Below are positions 14,432 to 26,479 of a stretch of DNA of 64,000 nucleotides, piece by piece. This stretch comes from Lycocorax pyrrhopterus obiensis (lineage: Eukaryota > Chordata > Aves > Passeriformes > Paradisaeidae), in assembly GCA_014706295.1 (NCBI GenBank), contig JACSVZ010000004.1, forward strand, positions 10,450,465 through 10,514,464. Direction: 5' to 3'. A model generated the notes under the pieces. It ran no database searches, was not told the origin of the DNA, and saw only the letters and a program-made list of their open reading frames with translations. The position numbers and the translations under genes were made by a program. Each line of letters starts with the position of its first letter. Position 1 is the first letter of the stretch.

Positions 14432-14753
14432 TGGCGTTCAGTTAACTTAGAAGATAAATTGATGCTTAGCAGTAAGTTGCATTCTTTAACAATAAGTTTA
14501 ATCCTTTGGTGTGAGTTTTCCCAGCAGGTTTTTATTTCTCTTGAAGGTATATAGCTATTAATATTCACAACTGTTCTTAAAAAAAGAAACACCAAAACCT
14601 CCCCCTCCAGCTATAAGTAAATGGCCTCCCCACAGTGACCAGAAGTAAGTGGTGAAACCCAGCCCTCTGGTACTATTCCTTAAAGGATCTTCGGCAGAAT
14701 TTGGCCAAGAGGCTATCAGTGCTGAAGCTATAACTTTCTGTGCATTAGTAGGC

Positions 14754-14775
14754 TTTTTTTTTTTTTTTTTTTTTT
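14754..14775. repeat. Poly-T tract (22 bases)
   Basis: Uninterrupted run of 22 T followed by AAAGAGG. It could be a plain homopolymer or the remnant tail of an old minus-strand retroposed copy. No adjacent retrocopy is recognisable. Confidence 0.85.
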
Positions 14776-17700
14776 AAAGAGGATTAATTGGACAGATTTT
14801 CAATCTAGCCAGTTAAGGAAACTGGGACAAGTTCTGCTTGCTTTCTGCCATCAGTAATTCCTTGGAGCTGCTTATCTGGAGAGAAACACTAACAGAATTT
14901 GGTCTGTTATGGATAAGCACTAAAAAGTAAAATAACTGAGTCATAGCAAAACGTGTGTGCTCTGTGGACAAATGCAGTGAAAACTGTTGGGGGCACATTT
15001 GAGTGGGAAAGGGACGGTATTTGCATCGTGGTGTCAATGCATTTCCTACGTGGTGTTTGGGGGGAGTTGATTCTTACTCTACTGAAGCTGTAGCAATGCT
15101 CTGGTTGGTTACGGCAGTGCTTGGGAGCAAACTGAAGGCTTGAATTCTTCAGAAATCTGTGAAAAGATTCTCAGTTTGAGAAACATAGGTTGAAGGATTT
15201 TCTGCATGTTTTGCAGTGTGTATTGATTTCCTGCTCTGCACATGAAATATGAAATGGGAGGTAATTTCCTAGTTACATGGAGTATTGGACTAAATCCAGA
15301 GGGGGACAGATGACTGACAGTGGAGCAGAGCTGGTCTGTACTGTAACATGTGTCTTGTTCTGTACAGTGACAGGCAGGTAAGCGATCTGGTGGAGTGACT
15401 TAGGAGAAGAGGAGTTGAGGGAGTGGATTACAACCAGCAGCTCTGCTTCTAACTTGTGCCACTTGGGGCAAATCACTTCAACTTGGAGTGAAATACTGTT
15501 TTCATTAATTCAGACATAAACTTCTCTTGGTTTCGGTGGAATGTGTTTTCCTCCTCTGCAGTTTCTTGTGTTTTCTTTCAGATATAATACACAGGTGGGA
15601 AAAAAATGATATAATATTGAACATCATCAATGTTATTACAATGCTGCCAGCAGAGAAGCAAGCAAATAAAGCTTATTGTGGCTGCATGTATTAAGGTTTT
15701 CCTTACACTGATGCTTTCCTTGGTTATTGAACAATTTTGCATTTTCTCATTTCCATGTCTTAAAACCTGTTGTTTTAATGACATTTTATTGACTTGATAC
15801 ATTTTAAAACATATGGTTTCTGCCAAATTTGCCTGTGCTGTTTGCACATCCAGTATTATTGTACTTGTGTGACTCTTTTGTCCACTGAAAAAAACCCCAC
15901 TCAACAACTGAAACAGTTTTAGGAAATACATGTAGAAAATTACTTAATGCTGTAAATACATAATTGATCTTGCCAACCATCAGAAAATATCCATTTCAAT
16001 ACATTGTAATCTGTACAATTATTTCCAGATTATGACATGATAAACAATTGTCTTGGGTTCCACAAATTAAAGCATACACAATAAATGGCTATTGAATATG
16101 GCTGAATAATTGCTGGTGGTGAAGGGTGGACTTTTCCTCTAGGTTAATCTTACAGCAGCTTATATGAATTTATAAATAAAACTCTTCCTTCCCTGCTCTC
16201 CTCCCAGCCTGCAGTGCAGTCTGTGCAAGTCCAACTGGTCCTTCTGCTGTTACGTGTCTGGTTTTAGGCTCTAGCTGGAGTTTACAGCATGCAAAAGTGC
16301 TTTTTTATTTTTCACAGAGCTGGAAGAACAGGTAGAGAGGAGAAGTCTCAGATACCAGTCCCCAAGCTTTTGGAGTGAAAAGAAAGATAATTATTACAGA
16401 GGAATGAAACCATCATCTAATTTTCCATAATCTGATAACTTTCAGTCACTGCTAACTATGGCCTGATTTGAACAAGCCACATAATAGTGAGCAATTATGT
16501 ATAGGATTATTCAGTATATGCTAAACATTAATTGTCATATTTGGAATGAAACAACTGGATCATTGCTCACATGCCAGAGAAGAATGCCAGCAGTTTGTAT
16601 TTCAGCATGAGAATACACTAGGAATTGTCCATTGCTAATGAAAGAAGTGGGCAGAATTCTAGTTTTAATAAAAGGCTCCTACAGACCTTCTCTCACTTGT
16701 TGGTTTTTTTAAACTTCAAAGAAAAACTACTTTGCTAAGAATATTTGTTTGAACTTAGTCTTTATTTTCAACATAAAGTTAAAATCAACACTGCCAGCAC
16801 AGTTCTAACAAAAGGTAGAATGCAGTGTCATTAGAGATGTCATTATAAGTGATTCATTGTATTATAGGTGAAATGTGTGTTTACTTCAGAGTATGTGACA
16901 AGGAGGAAAAATAGTGGCCAAGAAACTTCTCAGAAGGCAGAACAAGGTCTCATCCCCAGCCTCTTTTTTCCAGCACACTTTCTATGGTTCATTAAGGCAG
17001 CTGCTTTCCTATAATCAAGGCTGTACAGAAAAACAGAAGCAGCTTCAAATGTTTTAGGGCAAAAGCAAAGCTGTGAATTCTGTAGACTATTGAGACCCTT
17101 AGTTAGCGACCCACCACTTTCTCACTTTGTTGGTTGTAGATGCTTGAGTAAAGAAGAAATTATTATTTAATATGCACCTGTGGTCGTTGCGCACGCTGTG
17201 CTCTTTGTTCATGAGCTTACTGGGGCTGGCTGCTGCAAAGGCACCTCTACCACATGTGGCACTGTCGCTGTTTTCCCCACGGACGAGTAGAGAAACGACA
17301 CGAAGTTTAGGCTTAGGGATTAATGGAAGGGATTTAATGAATTTTTAGAAGACTTTTATATGTTAGTTTGCAAAGTGTATTAAGTGGCATAAGATAATTG
17401 GCTTTTGCTATTTACTCTTTAAGGGGATTGGTTAAGTTTTAAGACACACAGTTTTGAGTGTTTTTTTAGTTAGAACTATAACAATTTTACTAAAACAATT
17501 TGCACTTGCAAGAAGTTTACAAAACAGTAACATTGTTTTGTTTTACTTGCATGGGAAAGACAGAACTTTTACAAAATGTTGCAGAAAGCCGGAAAATTTC
17601 TCTGCTAAAGCTTTTCAGTGTCCACATGGCACGACCTGAGTCTGAGTTTGGAACTGAGGTTTCTGTAAAGGGCTTTTGGGCAAACAAGTATGTTCCTTCC

Positions 17701-20018
17701 AAGTGCTTCTTGGGAGTAGTATCTCCTGAGGAGGACTGTGCTGAAAACCTTCTGTATGGTGACTGCAACTCTCATCTTGGGAAAAGGTTTAAAGTATTGC
17801 CCCATTCCTAGTGGTGTTTAAATGGTTTTTGCCTTCAACTATGTCATCTGGAGAGAAAATATGGATAAGTATGTCTTACTATGCTCTGTGAGAAATTGAA
17901 GGTATAAAAGTCCACCCTACTCAGGTGAGGTTTGCTATATGTTAGTTATAGGGAAATGAAAAGAAAATCTGTGAATGAAATTAGTGGCTTTGTATTTTTT
18001 TCTAACTTAAAGATTAATCTCTTTGAATTGATAATGTGCTACTTCACAGAGAAGAGCTTAGTCTCTTTGAATCCAAGTCCTTAGTTTTGGAAGTGAGTTT
18101 TATGTAAGTATTCTTCATTTCAAACTATGACTATGATGTAGCCATATATTGGACTTAGTGTGCAGCAATGCTGGAGTTCTTTGATGTGCAAGCCTTAGGA
18201 ATAAGAGATTAACCTCTCTGCCTCGTAGACAAAGAGTTCTTATTTTTCATTTTATTATGGGACCTTATCCAGAAGTCATCAAAGTCTATGGAAACCATCC
18301 TATTTACTTCAATGGGAACTGAATGAGGAACATGATTTTTGTGGTGTGCTGCTTAAAAAAAAACCAACAAAAACTTTGCAGTAAAGTCATAATTGCATCC
18401 AGATGAGTTTCCTGAAGTGGTTATGAAGCAGCTGGTGGAAACGCCTTGACATGACCAAATTCAGCATGCCACTTGTTTCTGTGTGTGGGAAAATCCGACA
18501 CAATCTGGAAGTAATTAGTCTGGAACCAGCAGCACTCCCTGAGCAGTCCTTCTAAAATGAGTTGCAAATAAAAAGGCTAGAAAATTCCCAATAATAGGTA
18601 TATTATCCTGTGTGTTGTGGAAGTTATTTTTATCAGTAACATGACTTCCCGTTTTTTTAATGTGTTTTTGACCTGCATCACGCTGTATGTGCAGCACACT
18701 GTAAAAATTATTGTCTTCCTATAGTTGGATTTTTTTCTGTTCTTCTGTACATTACACAGTCTTCTGGGCCAAAACCTCTTTTTTCATTAACATCTGGGAC
18801 ACTACATTGGAATTTCTAAGCAATACTAGTTTGGTGATGTAGGCACAGGAGCCTTTGCTGTGGACAGTTTTCTGTACTCTGGCTGGATCCTCTTGTATAT
18901 TGCTGCTGAGGAACTAAGAAATTTAAATAAAATACTTAAGAATAAAACGAAGAAGAAACCCAGTTAAACAGGGAAATGGAGGTAAGTGCACACATAATGT
19001 TCAACAGTGGTTTATTCCTTGTGGTGCTGCTCTGTAGCGATTCATTCCCAAGAGCAGCCATCTCAGGGCAGAGCATCATCCTGCCTCTGATGGTGTTCAG
19101 CAGCAGCTGCTTAAGGAAGACAATAAAAAAAGACAAAAAGCTAGTAACAGCTCACCAGAATTATGTTCCCATCTTCAAAAATGGGCTGTAAATGTATCTC
19201 TCCAATTTAAGGGGAATTACTTGTGCTGTTTCAAGTAAGGGAAAAATGAAGGCAGTGTGGCCCTGTATCTTTTCTTCCGTGAGGTCAGTGCTGAACTGCT
19301 GAGCTATTAGTGCTTGACCAGAGACCCTGAAAAAATAGGATGGGGCAAAATAGAGAAGAAACTAAAAAAATTTAAAGATTTTTTGAGAGGCAGCATGTAC
19401 AAGGATGGAAGCATTATTTGGTATGCTTTCTAAAACAGCAATAGTACACAGGATATGTATTTCTTAATGTGAAATGGGAAGAGGGAACAAAAGAGGAATT
19501 TCAGAAAAATGTACTGATTGAAAACCAGCAAGACATAATATACTCTCTAGCTTCTGAAACAGAAAAATAAAATTAACTTCTTCAATTCTGTTATGACTAG
19601 CCGAGCTGTAATGTAATATAGTAAATCTCTCAGTGTTATGTAATAAAATTAGTCAAAAGATGACAAAAGCATAAACCATGCATTAATGAAAAAGCCTCGC
19701 AGGACTTGTATTTAAATTGGATTTTGCCTGTTTGATTTATGGTGGTGTGCAAGTACACTTGGCTCAAGTGTTTGTGGAAGCACGGACAGTAGCCTCTTCT
19801 TCTGTGTTTGCTGTTCCTTTTCGTTGTTGGTTTTTTTTTTTTACATTTGGAAATACATTACTAAGTATTACAACAGCATTGTCAATCATAGCGTAGTGGG
19901 AATAGATAGGTCTGTTGCGCAGTCTGAGAATATAATTAGGAAGAAGCAAAAAGCCCTATTTTACTGCAGCATGGTAAATGGTAGAATTGCTAGATTGTCT
20001 TGAGCTCACTCGGCTCAC

Positions 20019-20058
20019 ACATAAACGCACATAAATGCACATAGATGCACATAAAACC
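20019..20058. repeat. Short tandem repeat, period 10 (ACATAAATGC)
   Basis: Four units of the type ACATAAAYGC follow one another with one to three differences: ACATAAACGC, ACATAAATGC, ACATAGATGC and ACATAAAACC. Confidence 0.85.
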
Positions 20059-21099
20059 CATCAGCTGCAAACTTTTCACTCAAGCAGTATCAATGCATTT
20101 TAAGAGGAAGCATTCCCCTGGTTTCATTTAGATTGCAGGCCAGCTCTGCATGTGTTGATATTTCAGAAAACAAAATATATTCAAATACCTGTTTTTTCCA
20201 ACATGATTTCTGATGGTACCTCTGATAACGCCGTGGATTTAATGATGGTGGTGACTCTTCGTTCATGCATAACATGAATAAGCCTGCAAGCTGTGCAGAC
20301 CCTGTTAGCAGCTTTTAAAACAGCCCCCCGAATCAGTTATAGAGATGAATATCTAATTTATAGCTGTGAAAAATGAGAGGAAACAGAGGCGGCTTATCAA
20401 GTTCCAAATCAATTCCTTTCCTTGTGTCTGAGCCTTATTTCTGCTCCCTGCTCCCGTCTGCTGATAGAAACACCCCTTGATGCTTCATCAGTATATTGTT
20501 TTCAGCTGCAGCATGCAAACACTGTCAGTGTTTTACTGTCCCAAGACACTAGAGCTTAGCTCTTCCTTGTTTCCATTCAGCTTGACAGATGTGTTTGAAA
20601 CCTCTGTCCTGAACAAAAAAATGCACAAATATGGGAAGCTGCTCTCTGACACAAGTTGTAAAGAATGTAGCATAATGCTGTGGGAAATATTAAAGAAATA
20701 CATTAAAATTGAGCTTTTCTTTGTAAAAATGATGTCAGTTTAAATGAGGCAAAGAAAAGGATTGAATATAAGCAAACATGATGCTAACTGCTCTGGAATG
20801 AAATAGCATGGACTGGGGGCTCAGATGTGTTCCTGCTTTCAGAAACCTGTTTGCTTCCAGCACTACTCCTGGATTGATTCCTGCCTTGTACTCCAGCCAG
20901 GCCAGGCAGCTCCATGCTGTAGTAGCAGAGTGATTAGGTCTGACCCCTTTTCCCTGCTGGTGTGAGATGTCTGTCATCACATTGTCTGTTGTGGAAGGCA
21001 CATCTGTCCTGTCCCTGGGGCTGCATCTTCTGTGGAGCAAATCCCTGACTCACTGTTGGGTGCTCTCAGGCCTGCAGGAGGTGGGGACCCTGTGTCGCA

Positions 21100-21490
21100 G
21101 CATGCCGGTCGGCATGGTGTGATGTGCCAGTTGGTGTGGCACGGTGTGCCAGTCGGTGTGGCATGGCGGGGTGTGCCGGTCAGCGTGACTGGTGTGCCCA
21201 TCGGTGTGGTGTGGTGTGCTAGTCAGTGTGGCTGGCGTGCCGGTCGGTGTGGTGTGGTGTGGTGTGGTGTGGTGTGGTGTGGTGTGGTGTGGTGTGGTGT
21301 GGTGTGGTGTGGTGTGGTGTGGTGTGCCAGTCAGCGTGGCTGGTGTGCCAGTCGGTGCGGTGTGGTGTGGTGGTCAGCGTGGCTGGTGTGCTGGTCAGCA
21401 TGGCTGGTGTGCTGGTCGGTGTGGTGTGGTGTGCCGGTCAGCGTGGCTGGTGTGCCAGTCGGTGTGGTGTGCTGGTCAGCGTGCCCTGGC
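21100..21490. repeat. G/T-rich two-type minisatellite with GGTGT expansion
   Basis: About fourteen units of roughly 21 bases begin with TGCC or TGCT. They fall into two kinds. One is of the type TGCCGGTCAGCGTGGCTGGTG. The other is of the type TGCCAGTCGGTGTGG followed by GTGTGGTG. In one unit the GGTGT end of the second kind has expanded into sixteen perfect pentamers (21246-21325). The period of 21 is divisible by three, which explains the long open frames on both strands here; those frames are artefacts and encode repetitive peptides such as VSVAGVPV. Strong strand asymmetry (G/T against C/A) is obvious. Confidence 0.9.
21246..21325. repeat. (GGTGT)16 pentanucleotide microsatellite
   Basis: Sixteen perfect copies of GGTGT lie within the minisatellite. 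They arise from the GGTGTGGTGTGGTG end present in the neighbouring unit type. Length is likely variable between individuals and prone to assembly collapse. Confidence 0.95.
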
Positions 21491-22608
21491 ACAGCCTGTC
21501 CTCGTGTCACCTGCCACCTGCGCAAGGCGTTACCTGAGTGGGAGTGGGTGGAAGGCAGTGTCTGTCTGCCAAGGCTTTCTTGAGCTCTGCAGGGATGAGG
21601 TAACGTTGCAGGATTTAATGGGATCCGTGTGACTCAAGTTGCTGATACCAATAGACTGATTTATGTGCTGATGGATCTGACAAGCGCCCAGTCTCCTTTG
21701 AGCCCTCCACCCTGGCCTGCGTTATGGAGATGCAACGAGGTAACGCTCATCCTGTTGTGGTTTCAGTCCACCCACACACAACATATGCATAATTTTCCCA
21801 TAAAGGATGACTGTTGGAATATACATGATCTCAGTTTAAGACAGTTGTATGTACTCTTATTTTTCACATACAGCTGTTTAGCTATATAATTTATCTAACT
21901 AAAACTAGTTGTTGAACAGCCAAGCAAAGCTAATTGTTGCATTGACGGAACGCATTGTGTGATGCTTATTTAACACAGGTCCTGATATTTGCTGTCTTAC
22001 TTTTCTGTTTCTCAGTTCCACTGGATATCTTGTGTTTGTTAACAAAAATGCTCTTACAGGAATTTTTAATAAGTATGACAATATTGTTTGCGTTCCAAGT
22101 TACAGATAAATGGTCGGCTTTTCAGAAGTGCTCATTGTTGGGTGACTCATCTCATTTAAGTTGGTGGTAAATCCTTCATTAGTATCAGAACTAGTAGAGT
22201 AAAGGGAGCACACAAGCAGTTTTGGAAATGAAGTGCTAAGAAGGTGTCTGCTTGCAGGACAGACAAGATAACAAGCTCATTGCTTCTGTTACAATGCTAG
22301 AATTTGGCTATTTGCGTAATATAGAGCAGTAACACTAATTTACAGTTGACGAATAAGCCTTTCAGATAGGTGTTTCAGACACCACTGAAGTTTGTGGATG
22401 CTTCTCAAATAAATTGAAGGTTTTGAGCACATTTTGTTTGTATCGGGAAGCTGAGATTTTACTCGGATGCCCAAGCTTGAAAACAGAATGTAATTTGGCG
22501 TTCGTGTGTAAATGGTTCCTGAACAAGGGCAGTGGGGGAATACTGATACAATTTGGTGTTTAGTTGTGCATGTAATAGATACTAACTTGGTCATTCTGCG
22601 CTTGCATT
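21491..22608. other. No gene recognised
   Basis: Between the minisatellite and the 5' LTR I see only short open frames and no repeat family. The base composition shifts from G/T-rich back to AT-rich by about 21750. Confidence 0.6.
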
Positions 22609-23051
22609 GCGAGAGGAAAGATGTGTGCCAATGTCTTCACAAACAATTTGATGGGTGTTAACGTCTTTGAAAAAGGTCTTAATGCCTCTACTGACTTTGG
22701 GCAGCAGGTTCGTTACCGGGCCCAGACAGTTTGTCTCCTGAAATAGACACGGGTCTACACAAGCCTGAACTTCTGAACTTTGGGGTAAAACAGTAGGTTC
22801 AAGGGGGGATATGGGGTAGGCGGTTCAGGAAGGCTGTACCTTCCTAGAACATCAGCCAATGGAGAAAGGAAGAGGGCAACTGCAGCCAGGAGTTTAGGAT
22901 AAAAGGGAAGCTGTGCCCTCTGAAACCTCGAGAGAGAAAAGCCCGCAGCCATGTGTCTAGTGGACTCTCTCCCTTTATTCAAATAAAGTTGAAGGACTCC
23001 TTTGTCTCCTTTTTGGACATTAACCTCTGGCGTTTGTGGATCTTCCTGACA
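22609..23051 (+). repeat. 5' LTR
   Basis: Nearly identical to 28198-28643. It carries a CCAAT box (22856-22860), a TATA-like GATAAAA (22898-22904), and a poly-A signal AATAAA (22982-22987) followed by a T-rich stretch. It ends in TTCCTGACA at 23051. The left end is uncertain by a few bases: here it reads TGCGAGAGG, while the 3' copy reads TGAGAGG. Confidence 0.93.
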
Positions 23052-23052
23052 C

Positions 23053-23071
23053 TGGGGGCTCGGTCCTGGAT
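23053..23071 (+). other. Retroviral primer binding site (tRNA-Pro type)
   Basis: One base after the LTR end comes TGGGGGCTCGGTCCTGGAT. The first ten bases are the complement of a tRNA-Pro 3' end, and the rest matches loosely with an inserted G. Proline primers are typical of many gammaretrovirus-like elements, in agreement with the pol relics. Confidence 0.75.
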
Positions 23072-23239
23072 CCTTCCACCGTTCTGGGTCCACCATGAGG
23101 CAAGAGGAGCTGAAGGCACGCCTCGCCCAGTTTCGGTGAGCAGCTCCCTTCAGCGCTGGCCAGCACCGGGCGATTGATGGGGTACCCGAGACTGTCCAGG
23201 AGACAGACAAGAGGCGGACCGGGGGGGTCCGTGAAGAGT

Positions 23240-23600
23240 CCATAGGAAAGGAGCACTGGACATGGATGCCCAGAGGGAGCAGTAAGGGAAAGTTGAGAAG
23301 GGTCTCGGCAAATCTCACCGGTGAGTACAACTTCGGGGAGTAAAACATGACAGGACGCCCAGGGTGGGCAGCAAAGGAAAGTCGAAAAAGGGTCTCGACT
23401 ATAGGGATGACGATCCCAGAATACCTCCAGGGGGTTCTTTAGGAGAATGTTGAGATGGTTTGCACAGTCTCCCAGAGGTAGTTAAAGACATGGATTCCCA
23501 GAGTGGGCATTATGGTGTATGCCCGGGGGGGCCAGTATGGGGAACGTGGACGCCCACAGAGGGCAATTAGAGGCGCCGAGAAAGGGTTTTGGTAACCCCT
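23240..23600 (+). repeat. Imperfect direct repeats in the retroviral leader
   Basis: A motif of the kind GCCCAGAGGGAGCAGTAAGG followed by GGGTCTCG recurs in diverged form near 23266, 23353, 23493 and 23550. The first two copies are the clearest and sit about 88 bases apart. This region lies between the primer binding site and the gag start and may be an expanded leader or packaging region. Confidence 0.5.
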
Positions 23601-23666
23601 CTCCAGAGGAGGCAGAATATGGTGTTGGTTTGGGAAAGGACTGGTCGAACAGGAGTGTGGAGAAAC

Positions 23667-24660
23667 ATGGGAAAGGCAAATAGCAGCGGTTGGCTATGTG
23701 ATAAGGAAAGACTGGAAAGCTCTCTGCCTTATTTTCAAAATCTGCAGCCTAATACAGGGCCAGCTGCAAGTCTTTCGTATTCCCGGCTTCCAGGATAGGG
23801 AAAACAGAGAGCTACACCTACACCTACACCCCTCCCCGGGTCATTATGGAGCTAGGGTGGAGGATTTGGGTTTTAAGGGCGTTCCTCTATAGTGAGGAGT
23901 GCCTAGGCTGGGTGCGAGAGTGCGGGATCGGCAGCACGGGCTTGGGGGCCTGTGGGGAGGTGCGGGACGGAGCCAAGGCTGTGAGGCTCTAGCCGGGGCT
24001 CAGTGCCGGGCGGTGCCCGACGCCGCCACCCCCGCGGGCAGGGGCTGCAGTGGCCCCTCCGGCTCCTTGAGGCTGCAGGACGCCCCGGCCGCCCGCCTGT
24101 CCCTTTAGCACGGTCGGCTGTGCCCGCCCGCCGAGCTGCGCCGGCACCTGGTGCTTTACAGAGCTTGTGGCGCTGGGAGAGCGGCCCGGGGGCCCAGGCG
24201 GGCGTGCTGCGGGGGTGTCCGCACACTGCGGCAGGGCGGGCAGCGGCTGTGGTGGGCAGTGTGAGGTACAGCGACCGGCTTTGCTATAAGGTACAAGAGA
24301 CAACGTGTCACCAAGGCCTGGCCTGATACACGAAGGGATTTTGTTTGGGTCACTGGAGAAACGAGTGATTTTGAGCTGTGGGAGAACGAGCACTCACAGT
24401 GGGGCTAGAGGAAGGTCAAAATAAGTCCCTGGATGAACTGGTTAGAAAGTGTGTGTAGGAAGGGATGAGGAAAAGGCAAAGGTAAGGGTGATGGCAGAGT
24501 TTTTACAGCCCCAGAGGGATAAACCCCGGTATAGAGGGGACGGGATTGGTCACAAGGACGTGGCAGAGGCATTCCCTCCACGGCAGGGGAGAGCCGACCC
24601 AAACAGCGGTTGGGAAGGAATCTGCTGTCGTACCGGGGGCTCAACTGAGAAGGGTGTTTC
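23667..24660 (+). pseudogene. gag relic of the endogenous retrovirus
   Basis: The ATG at 23667 is followed by codons for MGKANS. That is a plausible N-myristoylation start (Gly2, Ser6), as expected for a retroviral matrix protein. The frame closes at 23796-23798. A very GC-rich block (about 23920-24245) follows, then weakly capsid/nucleocapsid-like fragments (for example LEEGQNKSLDELV near 24400) interrupted by stops. The reading frame is broken several times, so no Gag protein can be made. The assignment comes from position between the leader and the protease motif rather than from a clear domain match. Confidence 0.55.
23920..24245. other. GC- and CpG-rich block inside the gag region
   Basis: About 325 bases are much richer in G, C and CpG than the rest of the element, with runs such as GACGCCGCCACCCCCGCGGG. 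Open frames exist on both strands because stop codons are rare, but none is recognised. It could be a proline-rich p12-like gag segment or a captured piece of host CpG-rich DNA. Confidence 0.6.
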
Positions 24661-24885
24661 CTAGTAGACACGGGAACTTCTCTATCTATGCCAAAAGAGG
24701 AAGAATTGTTCCAGTGTTCTTTTCGTAAGTGGGAAAGATGATTGGTGAATGTGTGTGTATATGGGGACTCTCATGAGAGTTTGTCGCATGTGTGAGATAA
24801 GTTTGAAAAGCATAAATTTCTGATCATTCCTAGTTGTGATTGTGGTTTGCTGGGAGGGAATTTGATAGCTGGAGCAGGGAATGTG
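24661..24885 (+). pseudogene. Retroviral protease relic
   Basis: The codons from 24661 read LVDTGTS, the aspartyl-protease active-site motif. A later segment (about 24805-24880) reads HKFLIIPSCDCGLLGGNL, which matches the C-terminal half of a gammaretroviral protease with its LLG motif. A stop lies immediately upstream of the motif at 24646, and the two halves are separated by frame damage. Non-functional. Confidence 0.75.
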
Positions 24886-24939
24886 AGTTGGTGTTGTGGG
24901 GAGTAATGGGGATGTTAGCACTGTTGTGAATGCTGGAGT

Positions 24940-25930
24940 GAACCCAGAGGTGTGGGCAGTCCCAGAGGAATATGGAAAACTGGATATGGAGCCTCTCCGC
25001 ATTACTCTGAGGCAACCTGGACAACTGGTGTCTAAAAAGCAATACCCTGCTTCAAGGGAAGGAAGGAAGGGGTTGCAGGCCTGTTGTTGAGCTAAAGGTG
25101 GGTCTTCTAAAACCGTGTATGTCCCCCTATAACTTAACTCCTATCTTACGGTGCAGGACCTGAGAATAGTAGGTGAAACTATTAAACCCAGGCACTCCAC
25201 AGTACCAGACCCTTATACCATCTTGAACCAGATTCTCTCCTCACATTGCTACTATTCAGTACTTGATTTAAAGGATGCTTTCTGGGGATGCCCTATCACA
25301 GAGAATAGTAAACAGTATTTGCCTTTGAGTGAGAACAAGAGGAAAAAGGGAAAATGGTAAAACAATTCACATGGATGGTCCTTCCGCAGGGGTATACAGA
25401 AGCACCAGTCCTATTCGGGCAAGCCCTACAAAAAATGTTAAAGGAGTTTACTCCCAGGAATTAGGTTATTGCAATATGTGGATGACTTGCTCCTATCAGG
25501 AGAAAAAGAGGAAGTGGTAGAAGATGCCACTGTGAAATTGCTTAATTTTCTAGCTAAAAGGGGGCTTAGAGTATCTGAAAAGAAAGCACAAATGGTGGAG
25601 AAAGGTTAAATATTTGGGACATATTTTAACTGAAAGGTTTTGGTGTATTGACTCAGAGAGGGTGCAGGGAATTTTAGATGAACTGTTAGCTAGGACTAAA
25701 AAGGCAATTTTTGGGATTAATAGGGTATTGCAGGACCTGGATTGAGGACTTTTCTGTTCTGGCCAGACCACTGTATGGCTTTTTAACCCAGGATAGTCCC
25801 AATGTTGTTATATAGACACCAGAAGGAAAGCAGAACTTAAGAAATTAAAAGAAAGGTTTATTAATGCCGCAGCTTTAGCTCTCCCAGGCCCGGAAAAAGA
25901 ATTGGAATTGTATGTGGACTGGTTCCAAAG
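24940..25930 (+). pseudogene. Retroviral reverse transcriptase relic (pol)
   Basis: The order of motifs matches gammaretroviral reverse transcriptase: a KQYP segment (near 25040), VQDLR (25153), VLDLKDAF (about 25259), LPQG (25381-25392) and the catalytic YVDD (25475-25486), followed by KYLGHIL (about 25606) and a thumb/connection segment near 25850-25920. VLDLKDAF and YVDD are in one frame and LPQG is in another. An in-frame TAA lies at 25358-25360. At least two frameshifts plus stops therefore inactivate it although the catalytic motif survives. Confidence 0.9.
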
Positions 25931-26479
25931 ACTGATTTCTCCTATGTGAATCATTCATGAACGTGGAAATACTCTTTGAAAATACTGCTTTTCTGGTGAT
26001 CCCATGCCCAAACTTAGGAATGGTGAAGGGATTTGCTGAGCAGGGAAAATGCATAGGCTATTTCTACTAACTGTAGGTTATACTGAAGGTACCCAGAGTT
26101 GTAATAAGCAGTGTGGTCCTCTGGTACAGGTCTATGCCAAAGGAATTCTGGTGCTAAAATGTTCGCAAAGCGAGGGGATGGCCCCATTGTTTGCTCTAAC
26201 GATAACTGAGGCTCTGTTGTTTGCAGAGTTGTGCAGCCACGGCTTTGATAATAACTGATGGCTGGATTGTTGAAGTCCAGCACCAAGTTCCCCCTGGATG
26301 ACTGGCACCAGGCTGTTAAAGTGTGAAATGGAACAGGAGGATTTAGAATTGAGAACTCAGACTCCTGTTTAACTGGCCCTGAAGAAGGAGTCTTAAAGGA
26401 GGCTCGTGACTGTATCCAGGTAACAGATCTCCAGACTCGAGCTAGGGAAGATTTACAGGATCCCTCTGCCAAATGGGGA

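Larger units (their letters stand above)
11255..21099. other. Gene-free AT-rich stretch
   Basis: No supported gene. It contains small simple repeats listed separately (14400-14431, 14754-14775, 20019-20058). Open frames are short, under about 120 codons, and resemble nothing I recognise. Confidence 0.6.

Noticed and set aside
21032..21632. Overlapping open frames up to 183 codons on both strands
   Set aside because: They come from the 21-base minisatellite, whose period is a multiple of three; the peptides are pure repeats.
22755..23348. 197-codon minus-strand frame
   Set aside because: It runs antisense across the 5' LTR and retroviral leader and matches nothing; an incidental frame.
26014..26472. 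152-codon minus-strand frame
   Set aside because: Antisense shadow of the retroviral pol region.
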